Position numbers and translations under genes: made by a program. From Cytospora piceicola (lineage: Eukaryota > Ascomycota > Sordariomycetes > Diaporthales > Cytosporaceae): a stretch of DNA of 64,000 bases. Below, in pieces: positions 45,568 to 58,259 of this stretch. Where the stretch lies: NCBI GenBank assembly GCA_023375675.1, contig JALQBC010000001.1, forward strand, positions 1,798,001 through 1,862,000. The letters run 5' to 3'. The notes under the pieces are model-generated. The model had not been told where the DNA came from and made no database searches. It saw nothing but the letters and a program-made list of their open reading frames with translations. The stretch's first letter is position 1; every line of letters starts with the position of its first letter.

Positions 45568-48500
45568 AACGGTAAGTAATTAACCGATAACGACAGCGAC
45601 GGCAACGGTAATAGCGACAGCGATAGTATAGGTAGTAAGTAGTAGGTAATAGATAGTAGATAATAAATAAAGTATTAAATAATAATTAAGTAACGGTAAT
45701 AGCAGGCGATTAACCGACGGCGACGGTAATAGTATAAGTAGTAAACATAAGCGTAGGCGTAGGTAGTAAATAATAGCGTAGGTAGCGGCGTAGGTAACGG
45801 CGTAAGTAGCGGGTAGATAATAGCGGCGTATTAACTTAAAAGGTATTATTTAATAAAAAAGGTTTTATTAATACTTAAATAAAATACTTTAGATAATACG
45901 ATAATATTTAATTAATTAAATCCTCGAAACGTTATAATTCGAAACCTCGGACCTATAGCCTTTACTTCTTTAAACGTTACGCTTTTACGTAACGTTACTA
46001 AAACCTCGGCTATAAAGCTTATCGGACTTTCTTCGTTATCGGCTTATTTAAAGATAGCTTAAGCTACGCTTTAAAGTATACCTACTAGCTAGCCGTTAAA
46101 CGTTAGACTTTTAATAGCCGGCCGGCCTTTAGCTACTCGGTATAATAAAAAAGTAGGTATCTTTAATAGACTATAACCTACGTAAAAGACTTAACCGTAA
46201 GGTAAAAAAGGTAAATAAGTTAAAGCTAATCGACCTTTACGTATACTTTAGCCCGATAAACGTAATATAGGTTTAACGTAACGACAGAGCTCTTATAAAA
46301 TTAAAAAGGTAGTATAGCTTCGAACGTAAAAAAAGTATATTATCGTAAGTGTTTAAAGGCGGAACTTTTTAGTAGCCTATAGGCGTCTTTAAGTATTTAG
46401 ATTTAAAGTAAGATATACTCGAGTATTATAAAGGATATATATTATTACGTTAGTTAAGGCTTATAATATATAAACGGGTATAAAACTTACTTAAAAGAAA
46501 TAAAGTAAGCTATATTTTAAGTATTTTACTAAGACAGGAAGACTGTTTTAACAGAAGATAAGGGTATAGTTATAGTATTTTATTTTAAATTAGTTAATAT
46601 CGTACAGCTCTTATATAATATAGTTTAGGTTAATATATAATAAGTTATAGTACGTATAGCTCTTATTATATTTAATAAATAGCCTATACTTAATAAAGTT
46701 ATTAAACTAAATACCGTTATAAAGCTAGGTCGAAAACTAAGCTTATACTTTAAATAAGAGCGTAATATAGTTACCTTCTTTATAGATAACGTATAACGAC
46801 GAGATTTTAATATATACCGCCGGCTTAAACTTTTACGTTAAAACCTCGGGCGGTATAACAGCTTAGTTTAAGGTTAAAAGTACGTAAGTATTAACGTAGC
46901 GGTTTACTACGCCTTATAAGCTTATAAGCTTTATAGTACGCCGGTTTAGCCGTTATTTAGCTTTATATATAAGTTAAACGATGTTTTTCTATTAATAAGC
47001 TTTTTTAAAAATCTTAGTATTATATATAAGTAAAGTATTATAGTAGTTACTATAGTAGTTTTAACGGCGCTTTAAAAAGTCTAGGTTAAAAAGTTAAGCT
47101 AGCCGGTTAAATAAGCTGTTAATCGAAATACAAAATAGCGTTTAAGGTAAAAGGCGGGGTAGTATAAAAGGCGAAGGGCAAGGTATAAAGGTATAAGGCG
47201 GCGTAATAAGCGATAAGGTAATTTAACGCAATACTTTAAGCCTGATAATAATAAAAGTATAACTAACGGCCTTCGGCTATCTTTAATATTATATATATAT
47301 ATAACGGTAAAGATTCTACTACTATATAAACGTCTTTTTATAGGTAATACCGTTTACTAGCCTTTTATAATAGTAATATATAATATAGTAGTCGTTATTT
47401 ATATTACCTTATTAAACTAGTTAAACCGAACGGTTAGTATAATAAAAACGTAAATAAAGGTATTAATTATACTATAGTTTTAAAAGACTTAAAAAGTATT
47501 TATATTAATATAAAGGTTAATAGCTATCCCGGAGATAGAATTAGACTTTAATAAGATTTATTAATTTTATATAAGCCTTTCTTTAAAAATAAAGTTTTTT
47601 ATATATTTATTACTATTTTATAAAGGTTATATACTATTTAGTTTATATAATCCTTATTTTATATAAATAGGTTATAAAACTAGCTTTTTTATTTATTTTA
47701 GTTAGCCTTATTTTACTAGTAAGGCTTTATAGCTTATTATCTTTGCTTTTATTTTTATCTTTATTTTTATTCTTATTTTCGTTTTTCTCTTTTTCCTCTT
47801 TATCTTTTTTATCCTCTTTCTTATTTTTATCTTTAGTATTATTCTATACCTATAAGAACTTACTATTTTCTTATATAATACTGTCTAAAAGGTAGTTAAT
47901 ATTCGTTAAATCTTTAAGGTTTATAACGTTAAAGATTTACTTAAGCTTAAGCGTTAAGCTCTTTCTTATAATTCGGAGGAATTTATAAACTATTTACCGA
48001 CGGTCTTCCGTTTACTTTTTAAAGTAGTAAATCGCTATAACGTTATCGATAATACCGAGTTAAGTAAAGGTTAAGTAAGTAAAAATATCGATATTAGTAG
48101 TCTTTATTACGTTAACGACCTTAAAGTAGTAGAACTAGCCGATAGCTAGCTCGTTTTTTTAAAGTTTATTATAAAGTAGGTTATTAAAGTAGTTAAAGCC
48201 GAAAATATTAAGGAAACGGTTAACGGCTTTTTTAGTATTATTTTCCGAAGAGTTAATATGTTTTTCGGCTATTTATAACTTTTTATAGTATAGTAAGGTA
48301 TAGAAAGTTAAAGACCTTTAGTAAAGGATTTTAGGTTAAAAATATAAAAGCTTTTTAATATAGTAATCGACGAATATTTTAGTAATATTTATAGCTACTT
48401 AGTAAATAAAGAGGAATTAATAGTATAATAGTAGTAGTATAAAATATAAGGATCTATAGAACTATACTTAAATATTTAGCTTAATATTTAACTAGGTGTT

Positions 48501-49940
48501 TTATATAGGAAGCTACGTTTAGTTTAATACTAAAAGTAAAGTATATTATTTACTTTAAGTACTTTATTAAGGTTTTAAGTTTAGCTGTCTTTTTTAAGCC
48601 TTTATTAAGAGAGCTACTTAAGCGGCTAACTTTAAATAGCTTTCTTAATAAAGGCTTAGGTATTTTAAATAGTCTTAATTACGAATATATCGCTAGAACA
48701 ATAATAATAATCTATATTATCCTTATCTTTATTTACTTTAAAACCGCTTTTAAACGTATTATTTTATATTATAAAAACCCGGTATTAAAGTATTAAAGGC
48801 GGCTAACCCTTTAATACTTATATACTAAATACCTATATACTAAAATATTATTATTAATAAAACCTGCCGTTATTAAAGATATACGTTAAAGGCTATATAG
48901 CTTTTACTACGCCTTACCCTCTTTTTCTGTCTATACTTTTTTATAGAACTTTTCGTAATCCTAGTAGTTACTATAAAACCTATAAAGAAGTTTTAAGTAG
49001 CTAACTTTAAAACTTTTCGTAAAGTATTAGTTATTACTTATCTTGTTAATACCTTTACTTTTTAGATTATTATAATGTTTTATCTTAATATAGTAATCGT
49101 TAAACGTAATATAGTTTTATTACTTATTTTAAGTTAAAGATATAGATCTTTAAACTTTATAAAAAAAATAGGTCTTAGTCTTTAAAGGTAATACCGAACA
49201 ACGGTTTAAACGGTTACTTATCTTTAACGATACGGTAATACTAGGTTAAATAGTTATAATAATAATATTTCTTTTTATAGTTTTTATTTTATAGTTTTTA
49301 TTTTATAGTTTTATAGTAGTTTTGTTTTTAATTTAAAGGTTAGTTTTAAGTAGTTTTTTTATTTTTATTTTAATTTTAAGTAGCTTTTTTATTTTTATTT
49401 TTATTTTATTTTAAAGAATAGTACTTTTCGGCTAAAAGTAGTAGTATAACTATTAGTCTTTAAATAAAAAGAGTAGTAGTTTAGTTTTTATAGTTATTCT
49501 GCCGTACTATTATACTTATAAACGATTTTATTTTCTTTAACGTTTAAATTATAAAAGAGTTATCTTTAAGTTTATAACGTTTTACCTTTATCTTTTAAGG
49601 TTTAAGTATTATTAATATAGCGTATTAGTTAAATAAAAAAGTATAGTATAACTTTATTAACTATAACTTATATCCGTTTCTAATTATAATAGTTTATTAC
49701 GGATAAAGCTTTTAAACGGTAAGCTTGTTTTTTTAAAGGTAAGTATAGTAGTAAGCCTGTCTTTTTATTACTTTAAACTAAGCTATTACTATTTAAAATA
49801 TTTTATAATACTTTAATATACCGTTAGTTATATATTTACCGAAGAATTTAAGCTTTTTATTATCGGTTATATATTAACTTTTTACCGGTACCTTACTTTT
49901 TATAATAAATACTTTTACTTTATTTCTTTTAAGCTATTAT
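45568..49940. other. RIP-degraded DNA with coding hints, nothing assigned
   Basis: A GC-richer stretch of AACGGTAATAGCGACAGCGA-like simple sequence lies at 45,570-45,830. At 46,240-46,560 a plus-strand frame has ordinary residue balance. At 47,740-47,830 the minus strand encodes a Lys/Glu/Asn-rich run, as in a disordered or coiled-coil segment. No family identified. Confidence 0.4.
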
Positions 49941-49949
49941 TATAACTAT

Positions 49950-50690
49950 TAGTTTAAGTTCTTTTATAGTTTTAAGAAAGAGAATAAGGCGTATAATCTT
50001 TTTTTTATTATCGGTAGCTATAAATATAGTCGCTTCGATAATATTATCTACCGGGCTATATATAACTTAAACGTTTTTAAAAGCTATTTTAACGATACTT
50101 TTACTTTCGTTTACTTTACCGCCGGCTTTTAAAAGAGCTATATAGTCGACTACGCTTACGATTATTTCGACGTTAATATACTTAATACTAAGAAAAAAGA
50201 TATCCTTTCGGCTATAATTTATATTACTTCCCGGCTTTCGACTACGGTTAATAAAGTCGAAATTACTTTATAGACTAGCCTTTTTAATATAAGGCTCCGG
50301 CGTTTATCTGTTATTAATAAAAGATAGTTAATAGGTATAAACCTTTTTATAAACGATTTTATCGATATTTTTAAAGTTCCCGGTATTAAAGCGCGGTTTA
50401 ATATAGTAAGTCTTTTTTATAACTAAATATTCCGATACTAATAAGATTAAGCGCCGGTATATTAAATATAAAAACTTAGTACTACTATTAAACCGGCCGA
50501 GGGCGGTATATTAAAAAGGTAGGCTATAATAGACTATAAGCCTTTTAAGGCTATTAAAAAGATAGCGGCTAAGCTTAATTCGGCTAACTTAAAACGTTTA
50601 GTTAACTCGGTAAAGTCGATAAGTATTTTACTTTATAAACTAATAAACGCTACTATTAATATAATAATAGTATATTAAGTATTCTATAAT
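49950..50690 (+). pseudogene. RIP-scarred coding remnant, unidentified
   Basis: Plus-strand frame with good residue balance over ~240 codons, for example SRFDNIIYRAIYNLNVFKSY, VDYAYDYFDVNILNTKKKDI, FNIRLRRLSVINK and INDFIDIFKVPGIKARFNIV. Only RIP-type TAA/TAG break it. It ends in KRLVNSVKSISILLYKLI. The product is unknown. Confidence 0.45.
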
Positions 50691-50699
50691 AAAGAGATA

Positions 50700-51985
50700 A
50701 TTATTAATATTTATTAAAGCGATAATAGTAATAACGGTATTAATAATAATAATAAATATAATAAAGAAAAGTAATAAATTATTTAGATATTTTAAAGGTT
50801 TATCTTTTTATAAAAATTAATCTTATACTATCTGTTATTTAAGTAGTAATATAAGTAGTAATATTATTTATCTTACTTTATACCTTATAAAATATTACCT
50901 TTTAGTTTAAGTTTTAAGTCTTTTTTACCGGTAAACGTTTACTTTTCTATACTATAGTTTAGTAAACCTTTAATTAGGTTAATAAAAAGGTATAGTTACC
51001 TTTAATTTATAGCTTTCGTACCTTTTAAAATATTAACTAAATTCTTTATAGCTTTTTAAACTTATTAGATTCTTACTTTACCTTTTAAAATAGCTTACTC
51101 GATAACGTTTATATCTTACTTAGTTTAAACGTTTAAAAACTCGATCTTTATAAAAGCTTAAAAGATAGACTATATATATTTGTTTATATATCGTTTTTAA
51201 TTTTCGATTTATACCTTTTAGTTTTAAATATACTATTTACTCTTTTATATGTTAACGTTTTTATCTTTAAGTTAATAGTCCGAGACTTTTATAAGCTTTT
51301 CTTTTTTATCTGTTAAGCGTTTCTGCTTTAAAACGTTTTACTCTTTTTCTACTATTTAAACCTCGAAAGCTAAAATATAACGCTCTTTCTTATTAAGTTT
51401 AAAGTTTATTAAGGCGTATATAAGGCCGTTAAGTTTAAGGTATATGTTTTATATAACGTATATAAACTAAACTAAGATATTTTCGGTATTATTTAGTTTA
51501 TTATAGAAATAGTTTCGAAAAGTATAAGCTTTAGTATTTTTAGTTAAAACTAACTTAGCCGGCTTATCTTTACGTACTCTTTATACTATAAAAGTTTTAG
51601 TAAATACTATATTATAAACTATAGTAATAGAGAAGAAGGGTAATATAGGTCGGCTAGCTATTATAAGTAGTAATATCTCGATTACTAGTTTAACGGCTAA
51701 AGTCGTATAGGTTATATTATTCTGTAGTTATATAAATGTAATTATTTACTTAATTAATATACTTTAAAATAATAGTTATAAGGATCCGAAGACTTATTTT
51801 TAATAAGTTATAAATAACGAGTTAGTATTAATAAGTATAAAGGAGTAGTAAATAATAGTACTAATAGGTATTAATTAATTAAGAAAACGTTTTAAAAAAG
51901 TAAGTTATTTATTAAATAAAGCTTAAATATAGAAGACTATCGAGTTTTTAAGCCTTTACCTCTGACTATTTATCTAACTATCTTA
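50700..51985. other. RIP-degraded DNA, nothing assigned
   Basis: Short broken frames; no repeat array or motif seen. Confidence 0.4.
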
Positions 51986-51989
51986 TAAA

Positions 51990-52330
51990 GTATAAGGTCC
52001 GGTTTATTTAACTTAATCGTATCTTTACCTATATTTTATTAAAGTTAGATACTTAAACTTTTAAGCCTTTTTAAACTTATCGGCCTTTTTAAACTTATCG
52101 GCCTTTTTAGCTTTTTCGGCCTTTTTAGCCTTTTTAGCCTTTTTAGCCTTTTTTCGCTTCTGCCGTTTAGCTATAAAACTATTATCGTCGAAGATCTGCT
52201 TTAACGCCGATATCTTCTTTTTCCTTATACTACCGAAAGTTATATCGGCTATCTTCTTTTATATACTATTTATTTAGCTTACGGTTTTATTAACTTTATC
52301 GACCGTTATAGCTAAAAGCTCGGTTATAAC
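51990..52330 (-). pseudogene. RIP-scarred coding remnant with Lys/Ala-rich C-terminal tail
   Basis: The minus strand reads ITELLAITVDKVNKTVS..., then KKISALKQIFDDNSFIAKRQ, then repeated KKA and KKADKF units at 52,060-52,165. It probably forms the C-terminal end of a longer protein whose upstream part lies towards 52,900. The basic tail suggests a nucleic-acid-binding or nuclear protein; this is inference. Confidence 0.4.
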
Positions 52331-53041
52331 CTTTTAATTAAGATTACGGCTAAGGTTACTACCGATAAGCTACGTTTTAAAAAAGGTATTTAGCTTATCG
52401 TTAAGCTTTTTTAAAAAGTTTTACTTAAAAGGTTTTTCTTTTAAAGTACTTAATAGTAATAGCTTAAGCTGTTTATAAAACTTAGTAATATTGTAGATAA
52501 CTATCGAGTTAAAGTCCTTAATAACCTTAAAGTAATAGATATTTTAGATATAACGGTTAAAAAGCTAGCTTTAAATAATACGTAGTACTTTATATACTAT
52601 AAGGGTTTTAAGCTTAGTATACTTCTTTAGCTAGTCAGGGAATATAAGCTCGGTAGCGAGTATTTATACCTTTTTTATATATACTTTATATTCGAGGTAG
52701 TTATAAATAGTATTATTAACCTATAGTATAACCTATATTACCTTTATATACTAGTTAACCCGGATAAGGCGTTTAAAAGATTGTATAGTAATATCGAAGT
52801 TTTAAAAATACTAAACTTAAATACTATAGTAATAATAATAGTAAAGGTTTAAGCCGGCGGATTTATACCGCTAGTTTAGTACTAAAACGTTAATATTAAA
52901 TATACTATTATTAAACTTAGAAATATATATAGCTTTTTTTAACGAGGTTATACCGGCGTAGATTGATAAAACTAATAAAGAGGCTTTTTCTAGAATAGTA
53001 ACTAAAAAGCTATTAAATAGTTAGCTTATAATATAAAAGTT

Positions 53042-53170
53042 GTTAGTATTAAATAATACGAATAAGAGGAAGACCGTTAGTATTATTTAGTATTAACAGG
53101 AGAAAAGGTTATTAGTATTAAATAATACGAATAAAATTAAAGGTTATCGGTATTAAATAGTATTAACGAG
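53042..53170. repeat. Two adjacent hairpin repeat copies
   Basis: First copy 53,042-53,097: GTTAGTATTAAATAATACGA...GTATTATTTAGTATTAAC. A second, more degraded copy lies at about 53,112-53,167. Confidence 0.65.
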
Positions 53171-53219
53171 AAAGGAACTTATATTTATAGTTACTTTTAA
53201 AGAGTAGCGATTATAACTA

Positions 53220-54920
53220 AGGTCTTCTCCTGTTTAACGGCTCGCTTAGTAACTAGCTTTAATATACGGTAGTTAATTAGCGATTTATAAATAATATAGT
53301 TAAAGACAGCTTTCCGTTCGGTAGGGATAAAGTTATATAGGTTAGATTTATATATAAGGAGCTAAAAGTATAATAAGCTTAAATCCTTAGTACTATAAAG
53401 GATAGCGTCTATATACTTCGCGTTAAAGGAGATCGGGCCGTTACTTTAGTTAGCTATTTCTTTAACGGCTTATCGGGTATTTTTTTTCTTTCTTTTACTA
53501 CCTTTTATTTAAACTAGCTAGATTTCGGATTCGATAAAGTTATTTATAATAACCTTTTCCGGTATATTCTTTATAGCGTTTTTACTTAGTATAACGTTAT
53601 AACTAAGTATATTTATCGATACGATTATTAATATACAGAGGATATCGGCGTTTAGATAAAACGCTGTTTCTTTATTATTATCGACGGCTACCTCGACTTA
53701 GCCTTTTTTTAAAGGTAATTCAATCTTATCTTTAACTATACCGGCGTTATTATCGTTTAGCGTAAGGTTTTAAAAGTAGTTATTTATATAATTATTTATA
53801 AGGTGTTTATTAATTCTGTATTTTAGCTTATATATTTTTATTATATACGGAGAGATATTATTATAAGGGCAGACTAGCTAAGGCTTACTGTTAACGTATT
53901 CGAGGAGGCAGGTAATTATATTTATCTTTTAACGTATTTTAATATACTAAAATATCGTTTTTATAATATCTCGGCCGTTATAGTTTTCGCCGATATTCTG
54001 TATACCTTATAAGCCGGGAAATAGTATTTACTATTATTAACTATAATATATATATATATAGGTAAACGCCGCTTTTTATTTTTAAAATATAGCTTCCGGT
54101 AAGAACTTTAAAACGCTATCTTTAATATTTATTATAAGCTTTTTTTTTAAAAAAAGCTATACTATTTAAGTCTATATTTTATTAAAATAGAAAGGTAAGA
54201 TTATAGTAGTTTATAATTTTATTAATAGCAGGTATAACGGATATTATAACTAAAAAGGCTAAGCTAGTCTTTTTATCTTTATAGTTTAGCTAGTAGACTA
54301 TACAGATTACTATATATATAAGCCGGAACTATCCGGTATAAGGGTTTTATATTATTTAGTACTTATCGAAGATAATATACTAAAAGTAAAACCTAGGTAA
54401 AAACTATATTATTTAATAACGGTTAAAGAACTTAAGTATTATAGGTTTATTCTTTTTTATCTTTTCGTTTATAAATATTAAAAGCTTATTAGTATTTATT
54501 TATATAAAGAGTAGTTTATTATAAATATTAATAAAAATTCCGAGCTTTTCGTTAAGTAGACTAACTCGATGTTTAGCTTTTATACTATTATCGTTAACTT
54601 AATCGTTTTACTCGGATAGCTTATTATTAATACTATTATTAATATAGTCGGCGTTATAAGCTTCTTAGTCTTTTAAAACGTAAAATTTAAAGTTTACTTT
54701 TTTTTCGTTAAAAAGTAAGTTTAGCTTTTATATTATATCCGCTTTACGTTAAAAGGACTCGTTTTTATATATATCCGATATTATCTTATAAATATAAGCT
54801 ATTTTCTTTTTATTAAACTTTCGGACTAAGTTCTATATATTATATTTCTATAAGCTATAGTCGAATAGCAGATTACCTTTCTCTTTAATAAAGTTAAAGC
54901 CTTAAGTTTTTCTTAGTATC
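53220..54920 (-). pseudogene. Long RIP-scarred coding remnant, unidentified
   Basis: The minus strand has one frame that persists for more than 500 codons with normal acidic/basic content, for example NADYINNSINNKLSE, RVSLLNEKLGIFINIYNKLL, VNSKPQLVCP-like context at ~53,900, FNAKYIDAILYSTKDLSLLY and FIPTERKAVFNYIIYKSLIN. Stops are TAA/TAG of the RIP type. It is flanked by hairpin repeats on both sides (53,042-53,170 and 55,005-55,060), as if these mark gene borders. No domain recognised. Confidence 0.45.
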
Positions 54921-55004
54921 CGGAATACTAAGGTAAAGTAAAAAAAGAGCTAAATCTTATATATATTTTATTTTATATTTAACTATTAGTAGTTAATTAA
55001 AGCA

Positions 55005-55060
55005 GTTAGTATTAAATAATATCGATAAAAAGGAAAATATTAATACTATTTAATACTAAC
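55005..55060. repeat. Hairpin repeat copy, 56 bp
   Basis: GTTAGTATTAAATAATATCG...TTAATACTATTTAATACTAAC. Confidence 0.75.
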
Positions 55061-55518
55061 CTTAAAGCCCGAATCTTATTTTTAAAGTATTCTTCTTTTA
55101 AACGGTAAGCTCTATCTCGGTATAAAGCTAGTCGGTCGTTATTATAGCTTATTAAAAACCGGGGTTATAGCTAGTATTACTTTTCGAACCGTAGTAAAAC
55201 CGGATATAGAAGGTTTTTAATAAAAAGAACCGGTAAATCTTATCGAAGTATTATTCGATAATAACGGTAGGTAGTATAAGTATTATAGGTATATATAACT
55301 TTATATACCTTTTAGTATTTTTATCCTCGGTAAGATTTAACTCGGCTAAAATAGCTAAATAGTTATTAATAGCTACCTTATATTTTATTAAAAAAATAAA
55401 GGTTTTACTTATACCGACCTCGTTAGTAAGTAAAACGTTATATATCGTATTATTTACTATAAGTTATAAGTAGTATATATTTAATTAGCTAGTTAGTATA
55501 TAAACTATATTAAAGTAG

Positions 55519-55570
55519 GTTAGTATTAAAAGGTATAAAAAGCGTTAATATTAGTATTAATAAATACTAA
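55519..55570. repeat. Hairpin repeat copy, degraded
   Basis: GTTAGTATTAAAAGGTATAA...TAGTATTAATAAATACTAA. Confidence 0.55.
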
Positions 55571-56882
55571 TTAAGAAATAAGGCTTACCGATAACTTAAA
55601 ACTCTTTAAGTTTAATATCGTATAGGTTTAAAGGCTTTCCGTCCTTATCGTTTCGCCGGTTTATATAGAGGTTTTAGTACTTAACGTCGCTTTTAGCCTT
55701 TTTATCGTATATATTAAGTTTATCGAGTATAGTTATAAAATCGATATTAATCAGGAATTAAAAAGGTAAAAAACTTAATACTACGTAGTATTATTTTAGT
55801 CTGTTTTAATATTTATCTTATATAAAGACGCTATTACTATCCTTATCGACTTTCTCGTTATTTTCTTTAATACTTATAATAAGTACGACAACGTTTATAT
55901 TAAGGCCGGCGATATACTACTCGATACTAAAGGTTTCGGGTAGTAAGATTTTAAAGTTTTAAAAAATATTTTTATTCCGGATAAATATAACGTATAGCTT
56001 TTTTAAAAAAACTTTAAGTATAGATCTCTTCGACTATAGCTAATACTATTTAATAGTTTATAAAGAGAATATTAGCTATAGCGTCGAAGACCTCGGTTTT
56101 ATAGTTCTATTAACGGCTTTTTATACGGCTACGGTTTAACCGGCTATATTAGAACGCTTTAGCTAAAAATCTTATATAGCGTTAAAAGTTTTAATAAACG
56201 CCTTTTAAAGCCTCGATAAAAACATCCTTTATTTCGTTACGTAGTTAACAAAATACTATAAATATATTTATAACCGACTAAAAGGCTATATTATTTAAAA
56301 TACTTTTAACGTTATCGTTTATAAATTATCTATATTATATAACAGTAGTATATATATAGGTTTAAATAGTATTTTTACTATTAAAAAGCTTTTTATTCGA
56401 ATTTAACCCGCCGGATTTTTTAATAATAGTAGACTCGAAGGTATACCGTTATCGGATATATACTAAGTACGATATAAGGCTACGAAATAAGTTATTATAT
56501 AAAAAGCTTTATAGAAATTCCTTACTCGGTTTATAGCGTTTATACCGCCTAATACTTTTTATATTTAAGTAAATACTTATAAGGTAATAAGCGAAGTATT
56601 ATAAGATTATTATATTTATAGTCGCGTTTATATTAATCTTTTTAAGTTAAAGTATCCCGACGTTATTATTTTTAATTAAGCGAACCGGCTATTTCGGGTT
56701 ACTAAACACCGACTTATAGATCTGCTTTAAGCTAAGGTTTTAAAACCCTTCGACTAGTTCGATATATTATTTATATACGTCTGTTAAAGTATACAGGTAT
56801 AACTAGAACTTATATAGTTTAGCTTTAATTAAAGGGCTATAGAATATATATACTATAAAGTTATTAACATTATTTATAGGTA
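55571..56882 (-). other. RIP-degraded DNA with minus-strand coding hints
   Basis: Around 56,050-56,270 the minus strand reads EIKDVFIEALKGVY and RYIRFLAKAF in one frame. No family recognised. Confidence 0.35.
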
Positions 56883-57188
56883 GTTAGTATTAAAAGGTAC
56901 TAAAACTATCGAGGTCTGTTAGTATTATTTAGTATTAAATTAATTAATTAAGTCCTGTTAGTACTAAATAGTGCTAAAATTATCGAGGTCGGTTAATACT
57001 AAATAGTACTAAGTTTATTAAGGTCTGTTAGTACTAAATAGTATTAAGTTTATTTAAGTCCTGTTAGCACTAAATAGTACTAAGATTATCGAGGTCCGTT
57101 AGTACTAAATAGTATAAGATTATTAAAGTCTGTCGGTACTAAATAGTATTAAAATTATTAAGGTTTATCGACACTATTTAATACTAAC
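56883..57188. repeat. Tandem array of hairpin-arm words, ~35-40 bp spacing
   Basis: About eight copies of GTTAGTACTAAATAGTACTA followed by AAATTATCGAGGTC-like spacers. Each copy is itself a near-palindrome of the island's hairpin family. Confidence 0.85.
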
Positions 57189-57249
57189 CGGATATAAAAG
57201 AAAAAGGTCGCTTACTTACCGATATAAGTCTAATATATATATATATATT

Positions 57250-57960
57250 TTACTTTATTAAAGTTAAGGATTTTACTAATAATTTCTATACTCTTTTTAA
57301 TAGCTATAAACGAGTAAAATAACGTAACTTTATTATACTTATAGCTAATAAAGTTAAGGTTACTCTTTACTTTATCTTTAAAAAGGCTTTAAGGCTACTT
57401 TTCCCGGAAAGTAAAGACGTCCGGTACCGGGTTTTACTAATTTAAAACTAAGTAGTTACTTTTATCCTTTTTAGTATAAATCTTATATATAGGTAAGAAT
57501 CCGAAATTTATAAAAAGCTTATACTTTTATAATATACTCGAGGTATTAGTAATAGCTTTAAACGTTATTTTATTAACGATTTCCGGGAATTATTTTAAGT
57601 TCGGGAAAGTAAGTAATATCTTTAAGTCTCGGTTTAGTTTAAAATAGTCTTATAGAAACTAAATTATAATAGTATTAGCGTTTCCGGTCTTTTAAGCTTT
57701 ATACGTATTACTAAATATAATATTAATAGGTATATTAAGTCCGGGCTACTTATTATCGCTATTTAAAGCGGTAATACTACTTAGTCTTTTTTTACTTAAG
57801 TAATAAGATAAAGTAAAAGGCTCGGCCGAAGCTTTTAACTTAGCCGAAGCCTTTAGCTTAGCCGGGGCTTTTAGCTTTACCTTAGCTTTCCTTTTTTTAA
57901 GCAGTATCTTCGATTTAGCTTTTAAATCTGCTTTATAGTTTTAACTTTTAATTTTAAGTT
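57250..57960 (-). pseudogene. RIP-scarred coding remnant nearest the right end, basic N-terminus
   Basis: The minus-strand frame starts with a Lys/Ala-rich block (SKILLKKRKAKVKLKAPAKL, then LKASAKLKASAE) and continues with LSKKRLSSITALNSDN, LLTFPNLK, IVNKITFKAITNTSSIL and YKIYTKKDKSNYLVLN. It is transcribed inward from the right end. I looked for tyrosine-recombinase (Starship captain) features and saw none. The function is unknown. Confidence 0.4.
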
Positions 57961-58259
57961 AATATTTATTAGTATAAGTTAATAGCTAAAAAGTTAAGAA
58001 AGTTAGTTATAAGAAAAAAGAATAGAATTAAAGACGAAAGGTAAAAAAGTAAATTTATATAGTTAAGAGTTCGATATAAGTATACTGCCCGGTAAAACTT
58101 TAAAATAAGCCCGACTACCGAGGCAGGCGTTAAAGCTATATAAGCTATAGAACCTTTAACCTTTACAGGAGCGGTTTTAGCCTTAAAAGGAAAGGGCTAG
58201 ATAAAAGGTTTTATCTTAAAAATACTCGAAATATATACACTTTAAAAACCTATTCTAGA

